Source: Phycisphaerae bacterium
GTDB lineage: Bacteria > Planctomycetota > Phycisphaerae > Phycisphaerales > Phycisphaeraceae
DNA length: 64,000 bases
Reading direction: 5' to 3'
NCBI GenBank assembly: GCA_030425705.1
Contig: JAUHZU010000003.1
Location: 310,001 to 374,000, forward strand
Both the position numbers and the translations under genes were made by a program. The notes below the pieces were generated by a model. It did not search any database and had not been told where the DNA came from. It saw only the letters and a list, made by a program, of their open reading frames with translations. Below are positions 10,488 through 19,739 of this stretch, piece after piece. The number at the start of each line of letters is the position of its first letter. Position 1 is the first letter of the stretch.

Positions 10488-10616
10488 CGGGTTCTCCAAT
10501 AAAGGGGAGGGGTGTTGGCCCGTCGGGGACGGGTCGGGGTGCAGTGATTGCATAATCGAGATCCCCGGCCACGCAGCCGGGTATGGGTCGGGACGCCTGT
10601 AGCGATCCCGCAGGCG

Positions 10617-10639
10617 GGAAAACGCCCCAGCGGGGGGGC
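10617..10639 (-). terminator. Weak terminator after the helicase gene
   Basis: Read on the minus strand, GCCCC and GGGGC pair around a six-base loop and are followed by GTTTTCCC. It lies 36 bases past the helicase stop. The stem is only five base pairs and the T-run is short, so this is tentative. Confidence 0.35.
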
Positions 10640-10674
10640 TATTGCAGCCGATCCGTCATTCCTTGGGTCCCTTT

Positions 10675-13065
10675 TCAGCCCCCGCCGACCGCCGAATCCT
10701 GCTCCTGGCGGGCCTGCTCGAGCATCTTGTCGGTGCTGTCGGGGTCGACCGACCGGCAGCTCTCGGTCAGTGCGGAAGCCCACCTCGCCAAACGGTCCTG
10801 CCAGGCCTCCCGCAGCAGCCCTGCGGGGGTGGCCTGCATGAACTCCTCGGTGAGCAGGATCAGCCGCAGCAGGTGGCGGAAGACGACGCCCTCCTGCCGG
10901 CCCAGGTCGCGGGCGCTGACAAACCGGACAAAGTCTCCGTCGAAATTGTTCAGCAGGTCGCCCGCCGCCCACACGGCGCGGACCGGGTTGTGCCCGCCGC
11001 AGTCGACGGAGTGGTCGAAGAGCATCTGGACCTTCTCGGCCAGGGGGATCGCGAAGCGCCGCGGCTGGCCGGGCAGGTTGTCCCGGTCGTCCGGCGGGTA
11101 GAGCTCGTCCTGGGTCGCCAGCCCGCGCTGGATCAGGTCGGGGTCGACGACCTCGGTCGCCAGCGGGCCCGGCGGCAGGACCTCCGGCCGGGGCACGCGG
11201 ACCAGCCGGCCGACGGAGTTGGGCATCTCCAACACACTCTCGAGGATCTGTAGCTGCTCGTCAGGGTCGGCGAGGCCGAGATACTCGAGCAGGAACGCGC
11301 CGTAGACCGGGTTGACCGCGCGGAACAGCAGCAGCGTATCCAGCTTCGGGGTGCGGTGGGCCTGTCGGGGGGCGTAGTCGGCGAGGCGGGCGCTGTCGCC
11401 GGGTTCGTCCGCGTCCGGGTCATTCTCCGGAGGCGGCGGGGCGGGGGTGTCGGTGATTCCCGTGCCGAGCGTGAGCGACGCGAGGAGGTCGGCGGTTGAG
11501 GCGGGCGGGTCGTCTTTGTCGCCGGTGGAGTGGCCTTTGGGTTTGTCGGCGGCGGGCGGCGGCGGGTCGAGCGTGACGAACCCGCCGTCGTGCAGCGTGA
11601 CGAGCATGCGGGTCAGCAGCTTCTGCTGCGACTCGACGAGGTTGGGCGGCAGCAGCCGCTTGCTCACCGCGTCGCGCACCGGCGCGAGGTCGGGTGTCGC
11701 GTCGAGCAGGTAGGCCAGCAGGCGCCACGGCAGCCGGCCCTTGCTCTCCAGCTTGCCGGCCGGGGCGTCGCGCAGCTTCTCGAACTGCGCCTCGCTCCAG
11801 TACGTCACACCCTCCCGCCGGCGCGGCGTCTTCTTCTCCATCTGCTTGCGCTTCTTCATCAGCTTCGGGTCTTTGGTGTCCGCCGGGATCTGCGCGACTT
11901 TGAGCTTGTGCTTGGCGATGCGGACGTCGTCCTCGTGCGCCAGGGCGAAGACGTGTCCCTCGGTGTCGAACTGCGGGCGACCCGCCCGACCGAACATCTG
12001 GTGCGCGCCGCTCGTGTCCAGCAGCTTCTTCTTCCGTGGCGGCCCCTTGACCAGCGAGGTGAGCACCACCGACCGGGCGGGCAGGTTCATCCCCGCCGCG
12101 AGGGTCTCGGTGCAGACGCAGACGCTCAGCAGTTTTTCCTGAAACAACTCTTCGACGATCCGGCGGTAGCGGGGGAGCAGCCCCGCGTGGTGCACGCCGA
12201 TGCCGCGCAGCAGCAGTCGCTTGAGCTTCGGCCCGCCGCCGTGCGAGAGGTCCATGGCGTCAACGCGCTCGGCGAGCAGCTTCTGCTGACCCTCCGCCAG
12301 CACGTCCCGCCCGCGGAGCTGCTCGGCCACGTCCCAGCACTGCGCCCGGTCGAAGCAGAACACCAGGGCCGGCGTGTACCGGCTGTCGCCCGCGCCCTGT
12401 GCCATCCGCGCGAGCTGGTCGGGCAGCAGCTCATCCCCGACCCAGTGAAACGTGAGCGGGACCTTGCGGTCGGTGCTCTGGACCAGGTCGATATCCCGGC
12501 CGTGGGATCGGCGGAGCCAGGCGGTGAAGTCGTAGGCGTTGCCGACCGTCGCGGACAGCAGCATCAGCCGGACATGCTGGGGAAGCAGCGACAGCGACAG
12601 CTCCCACACGATGCCGCGCTGCGGGTCGTTGAAGCTGTGGAACTCGTCCATGACAACCGCGCCGACATCGTCGAAGCCGAACGCCTCGGGGTGCAGCAGG
12701 CGGTTGAGCAGCACCTCGGCCACCACGACACGCACCACCGCGTCCGGGTTCACGCTGCGGTTGCCGGTGACCAGCCCGACGCTGCTGCGTGGGAATCCCC
12801 AGCGCTCGGCCGAGTCGGACAGCTCCTCGAACTTCTGCTCGGTGAGCGCGATCAGCGGCGTGGTGTAGTACGCGACCGTATCCGTGTGCAGCGCTTCGTA
12901 CATCGCCGCCTCGGCAACGAGGGTCTTGCCCGTGCCCGTCGGGGCGCACACGAGCACACCCTGGTCGGTCTCGGCCCAGCGCATCAGGGCCTGCTCCTGC
13001 ACGGGGTAGGGCGTGTAGGGAAGCTGGCCGAGGTATCGGAGGATCAACTCGTCGCGGTCGGGCAT
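10675..13065 (-). CDS. Ski2-like superfamily 2 DEAD/DEAH-box helicase
   Basis: 796 residues. Helicase motifs are in order: Walker A APTGTGKT at 41-48, motif Ib-like TTPLIALTEQK, motif II MDEFH at 139-143 (DEFH in place of the usual DExH with Val/Ile/Cys), motif III LLSATVGN, motif V/VI region TETLAAGMNLPAR and HQMFGRAGRPQFD. The Gly-rich MFGRAGR with an upstream HHAGLLPRYRRIVEELF is characteristic of the Ski2/Mtr4/Brr2-like group (DOB1/SKI2/helY). The C-terminal 350 residues carry a disordered Pro/Asp-rich linker (about 505-560) and a helical domain. Such proteins unwind structured RNA or DNA; the substrate here is unknown. It appears monocistronic. Confidence 0.87.
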   Translation of the reverse strand: MPDRDELILRYLGQLPYTPYPVQEQALMRWAETDQGVLVCAPTGTGKTLVAEAAMYEALHTDTVAYYTTPLIALTEQKFEELSDSAERWGFPRSSVGLVTGNRSVNPDAVVRVVVAEVLLNRLLHPEAFGFDDVGAVVMDEFHSFNDPQRGIVWELSLSLLPQHVRLMLLSATVGNAYDFTAWLRRSHGRDIDLVQSTDRKVPLTFHWVGDELLPDQLARMAQGAGDSRYTPALVFCFDRAQCWDVAEQLRGRDVLAEGQQKLLAERVDAMDLSHGGGPKLKRLLLRGIGVHHAGLLPRYRRIVEELFQEKLLSVCVCTETLAAGMNLPARSVVLTSLVKGPPRKKKLLDTSGAHQMFGRAGRPQFDTEGHVFALAHEDDVRIAKHKLKVAQIPADTKDPKLMKKRKQMEKKTPRRREGVTYWSEAQFEKLRDAPAGKLESKGRLPWRLLAYLLDATPDLAPVRDAVSKRLLPPNLVESQQKLLTRMLVTLHDGGFVTLDPPPPAADKPKGHSTGDKDDPPASTADLLASLTLGTGITDTPAPPPPENDPDADEPGDSARLADYAPRQAHRTPKLDTLLLFRAVNPVYGAFLLEYLGLADPDEQLQILESVLEMPNSVGRLVRVPRPEVLPPGPLATEVVDPDLIQRGLATQDELYPPDDRDNLPGQPRRFAIPLAEKVQMLFDHSVDCGGHNPVRAVWAAGDLLNNFDGDFVRFVSARDLGRQEGVVFRHLLRLILLTEEFMQATPAGLLREAWQDRLARWASALTESCRSVDPDSTDKMLEQARQEQDSAVGGG

Positions 13066-13134
13066 AGCAGCAGCATACCGGCCGGGGTTGAGCGGCGGGT
13101 AGCCATGTGCGTTGTGTTTATGTCGGGGGCCGCG

Positions 13135-15444
13135 CTATGCGTTCGATGAGGCCGCCTGCACCAGAATGTTGGCGAAGAGGTCGACCGCGGTCTGCGGCGC
13201 GTAGCCGTTAGTGCAAAAGTAGGTTGTGTGCATGAGCCCGAGCGTGAGGTCCTCATGGGAGAGGATCACCGCGGGCCGGCCATCCACTTCGATAGCTTGC
13301 AGCCGTGGCCGGGTGTCGCCGCCCGCGAGTTCGGTGGTGTATTGGCGGTAGACCGCACGCCGGACACGAGCCCCTAGTTCGCCGTTCCCACGCAGGAGTG
13401 GCCCACCCTCGACGCGCTGGCTGTGCGCGCCGAGCCCGGTCTCAAGCTGTCGGCCGACCGAGCCCGCGAAGCTGCCCCGGCCGCCGATCGTCTCGACGAG
13501 CACGGTGCCGCCGGCCTTCACATACCGCTCCACCTGTTCGAGCTGCGTTTCACTCAACTGCGTGTCTTCGATCCCCATCAGGTGCAGCAGGGCAACCGGG
13601 GGGTCGGTGTCAAGCTGGTCCAGCGTGACCTCCGTCGCCGCGATGCCCAGGCCGTAACGCTCGGCGAGCAGGGCGTTGCCCAGCGCGTAGCACGCCGGCT
13701 CGATCGGGCCGGCTTCGCCCAGTCGCCCGATGCCGATACGCACCGTAGTGCCCGGCTGCGCCGGCGTGAGCTGCGCGAAGGGCGACGCCAGCCGGTTGCG
13801 TGGCGACCCACGGTCGTTCGTGAGGCAGAAGACGTTGAACAGCAGCCGCCAGTGCGGGTCCTCGCGGTCGGGGTCTTCTTCAGACTGGTAGCGGAAGCCC
13901 AGGTCGTCGTCGAGGATCAGCACCAGCTCGCGCGTGCCGTTGGATACGGCCCGGAGCATGCCACGCCGGGCGATGCGTTGGCCCAGCCCTTCGTACAGGA
14001 AGTGGTCTTCGGGCAGCGCGTCCAGCGGGTAGGCCGGGTAGAGGCGTTCGCAGAGCGTGCGGGCCCAGTCGCGGGCTCGGCGGTTCTCGGGGTTGATCAA
14101 GACCATGCCGCCGAGCGCGACATAACGGCAGAGGTTGTTGAGTTGGCCCTCGGTCAGCTCGATCGGCTGGTCGGTCGAGAGGTAGGCCAGCGGCGCGGTC
14201 ATCCATCGCTCCGGGTCGCTGTCGATGTCCGCCAGGGCCCAACCCATCTCGAACTCGCGCGTGTCGGAGAGGAACGCGTTGGCGTAGTAGATGTCGTTGG
14301 GCCGGTTGTTCCAGGCGCTTGTGCCGGGGACACTCAGTTTGTTGCACCAGACCGGGACCCGCCCGCGAGCGAGGAACATGAGGTCGAAGGTGTCGTTGAC
14401 GATGTTGCCCGTTGGGCCCTGGTCGACAAGGTGCCGGCCGATGGTGCGGTACCAATCGGGGCAGTCCCGCCCAAACGCGGTGCGCCCGGAGGCCAGCGCG
14501 ACGCGTTCGTAGCCGTAGTACTGGTATCCGTGTAGCTCCGCGAGCCAGCCGTCGACGCTGAGCGAGAAGTGCTGGTCGAGCCAGCCCAGGGCCTTGTCGA
14601 TCGCGCGCTGGAACAGCGGGTTGGGCTGCTCCTGGTCGCGGAACAGTTCCTGCTGGCAGATGTAGAGGATGGTAACGCCGGCGCAGGTCATCTTCTGCGT
14701 GGACTTCTGGGCGTTGGCGCTCTGCTGGTCGGAGTAGTGCCAGCTGCCGTCTTCGCGCTGGCGTTCGAGCCAGGCCTGCGCGGTCTGCTCCCAGAAGCTG
14801 TAGGGCACGCGGTAGCCGCGCTTGCGCGCCTGCCACAGCCCGAGCACGCCGTACTGCGTGACCGACAGGCAGCTGCGGCCCAGGTAGCCGGCCGGGTCCT
14901 GGAGGGGGTCGCCGGCCTGCTGCACCGGTTCGTAGGTGTCCCACACCCCGGTGCGCGCCTGCGACGCGAGCAGACGGTCGGCGACGCGGCCCAGCAGTGA
15001 GCGGTACTGCGTCGGCAGATACGACCACAGGTGGCCGGTCAGCGACAGCTCGTACATGTTGGTCGGCTGGTAGTTTTCCAGCAGCCGGATGGTCGGCGCG
15101 AGCCGCGGGTTCTGGATAGACTCGCCGGTGACGACAAGGGCCAGCGCAGCAAGGGCGGTGCCGCCCTGCGGGGCCATACCGTGCGTGCCGTGCGTGCTGA
15201 CGTACCGGGTGTTGAGGTCGAAGCTGCCGTCGGGCTGCCGCTTGTCCCAGATCGCGCGTTTGTAGGCCTCGATCGCCTCGCCGACCTCCTCATCGGTCAG
15301 GCGGGTGACGGGCTGGCCGGCGTCGGCCTGGGCGTGGACGACACCGCCGGCGACGGCGAACCCGCCCCGCATCGCCAGGCCCATCGCGGCACCGCTGGAG
15401 ACCGCTAGGAAGCCGCGCCGGCTGATCGGGATGTTGCCTTGCAT
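13135..15444 (-). CDS. Tat-exported DUF4159 protein with prenyltransferase/squalene-cyclase-like repeats
   Basis: 769 residues. The N-terminus ISRRGFLAVSSGAAMGLAM is a twin-arginine signal, so the protein is probably exported folded. Residues about 60-330 contain repeats of the alpha/alpha toroid type (QREDGSWHYSD, QPDGSFDLNTR, CLSVTQYGVLGLWQA), like squalene cyclase/prenyltransferase folds, without the catalytic DxDD. The rest matches DUF4159: a flavodoxin/GATase-like pattern LTEGQLNNLCRYVALGGMV, repeated as LSETQLEQVERYVKAGGTV, and the end VILSHEDLTLGLMH. DUF4159 proteins are common in Planctomycetes and their role is unknown. The start is well set by the RR signal. Confidence 0.82.
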   Translation of the reverse strand: MQGNIPISRRGFLAVSSGAAMGLAMRGGFAVAGGVVHAQADAGQPVTRLTDEEVGEAIEAYKRAIWDKRQPDGSFDLNTRYVSTHGTHGMAPQGGTALAALALVVTGESIQNPRLAPTIRLLENYQPTNMYELSLTGHLWSYLPTQYRSLLGRVADRLLASQARTGVWDTYEPVQQAGDPLQDPAGYLGRSCLSVTQYGVLGLWQARKRGYRVPYSFWEQTAQAWLERQREDGSWHYSDQQSANAQKSTQKMTCAGVTILYICQQELFRDQEQPNPLFQRAIDKALGWLDQHFSLSVDGWLAELHGYQYYGYERVALASGRTAFGRDCPDWYRTIGRHLVDQGPTGNIVNDTFDLMFLARGRVPVWCNKLSVPGTSAWNNRPNDIYYANAFLSDTREFEMGWALADIDSDPERWMTAPLAYLSTDQPIELTEGQLNNLCRYVALGGMVLINPENRRARDWARTLCERLYPAYPLDALPEDHFLYEGLGQRIARRGMLRAVSNGTRELVLILDDDLGFRYQSEEDPDREDPHWRLLFNVFCLTNDRGSPRNRLASPFAQLTPAQPGTTVRIGIGRLGEAGPIEPACYALGNALLAERYGLGIAATEVTLDQLDTDPPVALLHLMGIEDTQLSETQLEQVERYVKAGGTVLVETIGGRGSFAGSVGRQLETGLGAHSQRVEGGPLLRGNGELGARVRRAVYRQYTTELAGGDTRPRLQAIEVDGRPAVILSHEDLTLGLMHTTYFCTNGYAPQTAVDLFANILVQAASSNA

Positions 15445-15652
15445 GGTGAACCTGGATGTCGGGGGATAGAAACAGGCGGGAGGGACCGGTGTGGTGTACC
15501 ACGCGCCCGGCCGGGGTTTGCAGATGTTGCACGCGTGTCAAGCCACACCGTCCATGCAAAGCAGCCGCGTTGGGGTGGATACGGGGGGGCCGAATCGTCG
15601 ATAACAGCTAAACTTATAGATGCCGCACCGACGCGGCCGGCCCGCGATTGTT

Positions 15653-17530
15653 ATGACGACCACGACCCACACCACCGCCGCGCCTCACGACCCCGCCGCG
15701 CTGATCGAGCAGCTCGCGGCGTTTGACGGCCCGGCCGAGCAGTTCCTGCAGCAGCTCATCGCGGCGCAGTGCCGGGTCGGGCGGGCACGCGGCGGGGCGA
15801 TCCTGAAGCGCACCCCCGAAGGCGGCGTGCAGGTGCTCGCGACCCACCCGGCATCGATCGGGCCGCAAACCGCGCCGGTCTGGCTCGCCCGCGCGGCCGA
15901 GGTCCTCGGCCAGACCCCGCCCCCCGTGTCGAGCGCTGTACAGCCCCTGGCCGACAGCGACGGCGGCGACGGGTCACACCTCATCCTCCTGCCGATCAAG
16001 GGCGACGAGGGCGTCCGCGGGATGACCGCATTCCACCTGGTCGTCGCCGATCCCCGCCTCGCGGACATCGCGCGCAGCCAGCTCGAGCTGACCACGCCGC
16101 TGCTCGCGCTCTACGAGCTGCGCCTGTCGCTGCAGCAGCGCGACAACGACCTGCACGTCTTCGCCTCGGCGATGCAGACCCTCGACGCGGTCAACCGCAC
16201 CGACCGGTTCCGCACCGCCGCCATGGCGCTGTGCAACGAGATCGCCGCGACCTGGCACGCGGCACGCGTCAGCGTCGGGTTCGTCTCCGGCCGATACGTC
16301 AAGCTCCGCGCGATGAGCCAGACCGAAGACCTCTCCCGCAAGATGCAGCTCGTCCAGGACATCGAGTCGGCGATGGAGGAGGCCTTCGACCAGGACGCGG
16401 AGGTGCTCCACCCCGGCCCGGCCGAGTCGACCACCATCAACCGCCTCGCCCGCAAGCTCTCAGAGAGCCACGGCCCGAGCGTGGTCTGCTCCCTGCCGCT
16501 GCGCCACGAGGACGAGCCGGTCGGCGTCATCACCGCCGAGTTCCCGCCCGACCACGTGCTCCACACCGACGACGTCGAGGCCCTGCGCATCACCGCGAAC
16601 CTCTGTACCGCGCGCCTGTACCAGCTCTCGAAGACCGACCGCTGGTTTGGCGCGCGTCTCGCCGCGTCGGCCCGGCGGACGGCGGCGACGGCGGTGGGCC
16701 CGAAACACACCTGGGCCAAGCTCACCGCGCTGGCGGGCGTCTTGATCCTCGCGTTCCTGGTCTTCGCCAAGGGGCCTTACCGTGTCGAAGCGCCCTTTAC
16801 AGCGCAGACCACCCGCCGACACGTGGTGGTCGCACCGTTCGAGGGGACGCTCGCCACCGTCCATGTCGAGGTCAACGACCCGGTCGAGGCGGGGCAGACC
16901 GTGCTCGCGGTGATGGATGTGGTCGACCTGAGGTTGGAGCGTGCGCCGCTGCTGGCCGAGCGACGGGACTACGAGACGCAGGCCGATGCCGCGCGGGAGG
17001 AGGGCGACTTTGCCGCGGTGGAGATGGCGCTGGCCAATGTGGACCGCGTCGCGGCGGAGATCGCGCTGCTGGACCACCGTATCGCGCAGGCGGAGCTGGT
17101 GAGCCCGATCTCCGGCGTCGTGGTCGAGGGCGACCAGCGCCAGCGCGAGGGCGGGGTCGTCGAGCAGGGCGAGGCGCTGTTTGAGGTCGCGCCGCGGGAC
17201 GGGCTCCGCGCCGAGTTGCTGGTCCCGGCCGGCCGGATCGGTGAAGTGCGCAGCCGGGTTACACACCCCGACCACCCGTCGACCGGGCAGCTCGCTTCGA
17301 CCGCCGACCCAGGCGTGTATGTCGGGTTCACGGTGGAGATGATCGAGCCCGAGGCCGAGGTGGTGGACGGCGAGAACGTATTCCGTGTTCGGGTCGTGCT
17401 GGACGAGCAGCCGGCCTGGCTGCGGGCCGGGGTCGAGGGCGTCGCGAAGATCGACGTCGGCCGGCGGCGTTACGCGTGGATCTGGACGCGCGACGCGGTC
17501 AATTGGGTGCGGATGAAGCTGTGGCTGTAG
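15653..17530 (+). CDS. GAF-domain HlyD/MFP membrane adaptor of a putative export system
   Basis: About 625 residues. From the N-terminus there are a helical region, a GAF-like cytoplasmic domain (about residues 175-325, DRFRTAAMALCNEIAATWHA through VCSLPLRHEDEPVGVITAEF), one transmembrane helix (about 365-380, LTALAGVLILAFLVFAKG) and a periplasmic HlyD part: lipoyl half-motifs HVVVAPFEGTLATVHVEVND and ELVSPISGVVVEGDQ flanking a coiled-coil hairpin, then a beta-barrel and a Trp-rich tail (WIWTRDAVNWVRMKLWL). Such adaptors span to an outer-membrane or export partner. I chose ATG 15653 over 15620 because a possible -10 (TTATAG, 15614) lies almost on the earlier ATG. The next gene overlaps its end by ten bases. 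Confidence 0.8.
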   Translation: MTTTTHTTAAPHDPAALIEQLAAFDGPAEQFLQQLIAAQCRVGRARGGAILKRTPEGGVQVLATHPASIGPQTAPVWLARAAEVLGQTPPPVSSAVQPLADSDGGDGSHLILLPIKGDEGVRGMTAFHLVVADPRLADIARSQLELTTPLLALYELRLSLQQRDNDLHVFASAMQTLDAVNRTDRFRTAAMALCNEIAATWHAARVSVGFVSGRYVKLRAMSQTEDLSRKMQLVQDIESAMEEAFDQDAEVLHPGPAESTTINRLARKLSESHGPSVVCSLPLRHEDEPVGVITAEFPPDHVLHTDDVEALRITANLCTARLYQLSKTDRWFGARLAASARRTAATAVGPKHTWAKLTALAGVLILAFLVFAKGPYRVEAPFTAQTTRRHVVVAPFEGTLATVHVEVNDPVEAGQTVLAVMDVVDLRLERAPLLAERRDYETQADAAREEGDFAAVEMALANVDRVAAEIALLDHRIAQAELVSPISGVVVEGDQRQREGGVVEQGEALFEVAPRDGLRAELLVPAGRIGEVRSRVTHPDHPSTGQLASTADPGVYVGFTVEMIEPEAEVVDGENVFRVRVVLDEQPAWLRAGVEGVAKIDVGRRRYAWIWTRDAVNWVRMKLWL

Positions 17531-19734
17531 ACCGACCGACCCTCCACGAGTCCTGGTACCGCGTGGCGCAGCTCCGCCCCCGGCTACGGTCGCTGGTCCA
17601 GTCCTACCGGCAGCACTACCGCGACGCCGTCTGGCAGGTCCTCCGCGACCCGGGGTCCAACAAGTTCTACCGCCTCGACGAGCACAACTACACCCTCGTC
17701 GGCCTGCTCGACGGCCGACGCAGCGTCGACGAGGTCTGGCAGATCGTCAACGACCAGCTCGGTCACGACGCGCCGACGCAGGGCGAGGTCATCCAGCTCC
17801 TCGGCCAGCTCTACACCAACAACCTCCTCGAGGCCGACCTGCCCCCCGATGTCGAGGGCATGTTCGACCGCTACCGCAAACGCAAGCAGCGCGAGGTCAC
17901 CGGCTACCTCACCAACATCCTGTTCGCGCGCATCCCGCTCTACGACCCGGACCGGATGCTCGGCCGATGGGTCGGGGTGTTCGGGTGGGTGTTCAGCCCG
18001 ATCGGGGTCGCGCTCTGGTGCGTGTTCATGGGCTACGGCCTGTTCACGCTGCTGGGCAGCGGCAAGCTGGACCTGCTGATCGCGCAGACGCTCGGCGACC
18101 CGGCCGCCGCGGTCGAGGGCGTCCTCGCGCCCGGCAACCTCTGGCTGCTCTACGCCGCGATGGTGCTGACCAAGCTGCTCCATGAGATGGGCCACGGCAT
18201 CTGCTGCAAGTACTTCGGCAAACGCCGACACAGCGGCGGCGAGGTCCACGCGTTCGGCGTGATGATGCTGGCCTTCATGCCGATCCCCTACGTCGATGCG
18301 TCCAGCTCCTGGGCGCTCCGCAGCAAGTGGCAGCGGGCCTTCGTCGCCGCGGCGGGGATGTACGTCGAGCTGGCCGTCGCCGCGGTGGCCGCGGTCGTCT
18401 GGGTCAATACCTCGCCGGGCAGCACCACCCACCAGCTCGCGTTCAACGTCATCTTTATCGCGTCGGTTACGACCCTGCTCTTTAACGCCAACCCCCTGAT
18501 CCGCTTCGACGGCTACTACATCCTCTCCGACCTGATCGAGATGCCCAACCTCGCCCAGCGGAGCAAGGACTACCTCTACTACCTGACCAAGAAGTACGCC
18601 TACAAGGTCCGCCGGCCGCGCGATCCCGCCCGTGCGCCCGGCGAGCGGCCGGTGCTGCTGCTCTACGGCATCGCGTCGTTCTTCTACCGCATCTTCATCA
18701 CCGTCACGATCATCTGGTTCGTCGCGGACAAGCTGTTCTTCATCGGCGCGCTGATGGCGGTCGCCGCGGTCGTCGGGTTCGTCTTCGTGCCGGCGGGCAA
18801 GTTCATCCGTTACCTCTTCACCCACGGCGAGCTCGTCCGCACCCGCGGCCGATCGATCGGCCTGTCGGCGCTGGCGCTGCTGGCCCTGGTTGCGCTGGTC
18901 GGCGGCGTGCCGCTGCCGGAGTGGAAGACGGCGCAGGCCGTGGTCGAGCCCGCCCGCCAGGCCGACATCTACGCCCGGACCGAGGGCCGGGTGGTGCGCG
19001 TGGTCCCCACCGGCTCGCGCATCGACGCGGCCGGCACGGTGCTGGTGCAGGGCGAGAACGCCGAGCTGGCGATGCAGCGGGACCGGGTCCTGTCGCAGCT
19101 CCGCCTGGCGCGGGCGCTATACACCCAGCGCCTGGCCGAGGGCGAGTCCGCGGCGGCCCGCGCGGTCAACGAGCAGATCGACGCGCTGCAGGCGCAGCTC
19201 GAGCGGATCGAGGAACGCCAACGCGGGCTCGCCGTCGAGGCGCCGTTTGCGGGGGCGTGGAGCGGCGGCCAGGCCGACTCGATCACCGGCCGCTACGTCA
19301 ACCGCGGCGAGGCGCTGGGGCGTATCGTCTCGGACCGGGACCTGTTTGTCCGCGTGCTCGCCGACCAGGCCGTCGGGCCCCGGCTGCGGCGTGAACTCGA
19401 GGTCGGCGACCCTGTCCGGCTGCGCGTGCGCGGCGAGCCGGGTGTCGAGGTGGTCGGCACGATCGAGTCGTTCGGCGAGAGCGGCCGTCGGCAACTGCCC
19501 AACGCGACCGCGACGGTCGCGGGCGGCGGCACGCTCGAGGTCGACCCGGACAACCCCGAGTCGGGCCGCGCGGCACAGGCGTACTTCGAGGTGCGCGTCG
19601 CGCTGCCGGACGACGCCGCGCAGGTGCTGCGGCCCGGGCAGGCCCTGAGCGCGAGGTTTACGCTGCCCGACGCGCCGGTCGCCGAGCAGGCCTACCGCGT
19701 GATCCGCCAGCTTATCCAGCGCCGGTTCAACTGA
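17521..19734 (+). CDS. PqqD-M50 metalloprotease-HlyD fusion (peptide zinc metalloprotease type)
   Basis: 737 residues from GTG 17521, which overlaps the preceding stop by ten bases; an upstream ATG at 17476 would overlap more. Residues about 35-105 form a PqqD-like winged-helix domain (NKFYRLDEHNYTLVGLLDG, typical of peptide-chaperone domains). A polytopic M50 site-2 protease core follows with zinc motif HEMGH at 221-225 and the second-ligand segment NPLIRFDGYYILSD. After the last membrane helices comes a periplasmic HlyD-like barrel with coiled coil (DIYARTEGRVVRVVPTGS, AQLERIEERQRGLAVEAPF). This layout matches proteins that process or export peptides. The preceding adaptor and the following SecA-like gene are tightly linked. 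Confidence 0.85.
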   Translation: MAVDRPTLHESWYRVAQLRPRLRSLVQSYRQHYRDAVWQVLRDPGSNKFYRLDEHNYTLVGLLDGRRSVDEVWQIVNDQLGHDAPTQGEVIQLLGQLYTNNLLEADLPPDVEGMFDRYRKRKQREVTGYLTNILFARIPLYDPDRMLGRWVGVFGWVFSPIGVALWCVFMGYGLFTLLGSGKLDLLIAQTLGDPAAAVEGVLAPGNLWLLYAAMVLTKLLHEMGHGICCKYFGKRRHSGGEVHAFGVMMLAFMPIPYVDASSSWALRSKWQRAFVAAAGMYVELAVAAVAAVVWVNTSPGSTTHQLAFNVIFIASVTTLLFNANPLIRFDGYYILSDLIEMPNLAQRSKDYLYYLTKKYAYKVRRPRDPARAPGERPVLLLYGIASFFYRIFITVTIIWFVADKLFFIGALMAVAAVVGFVFVPAGKFIRYLFTHGELVRTRGRSIGLSALALLALVALVGGVPLPEWKTAQAVVEPARQADIYARTEGRVVRVVPTGSRIDAAGTVLVQGENAELAMQRDRVLSQLRLARALYTQRLAEGESAAARAVNEQIDALQAQLERIEERQRGLAVEAPFAGAWSGGQADSITGRYVNRGEALGRIVSDRDLFVRVLADQAVGPRLRRELEVGDPVRLRVRGEPGVEVVGTIESFGESGRRQLPNATATVAGGGTLEVDPDNPESGRAAQAYFEVRVALPDDAAQVLRPGQALSARFTLPDAPVAEQAYRVIRQLIQRRFN

Positions 19735-19739
19735 CCGCC

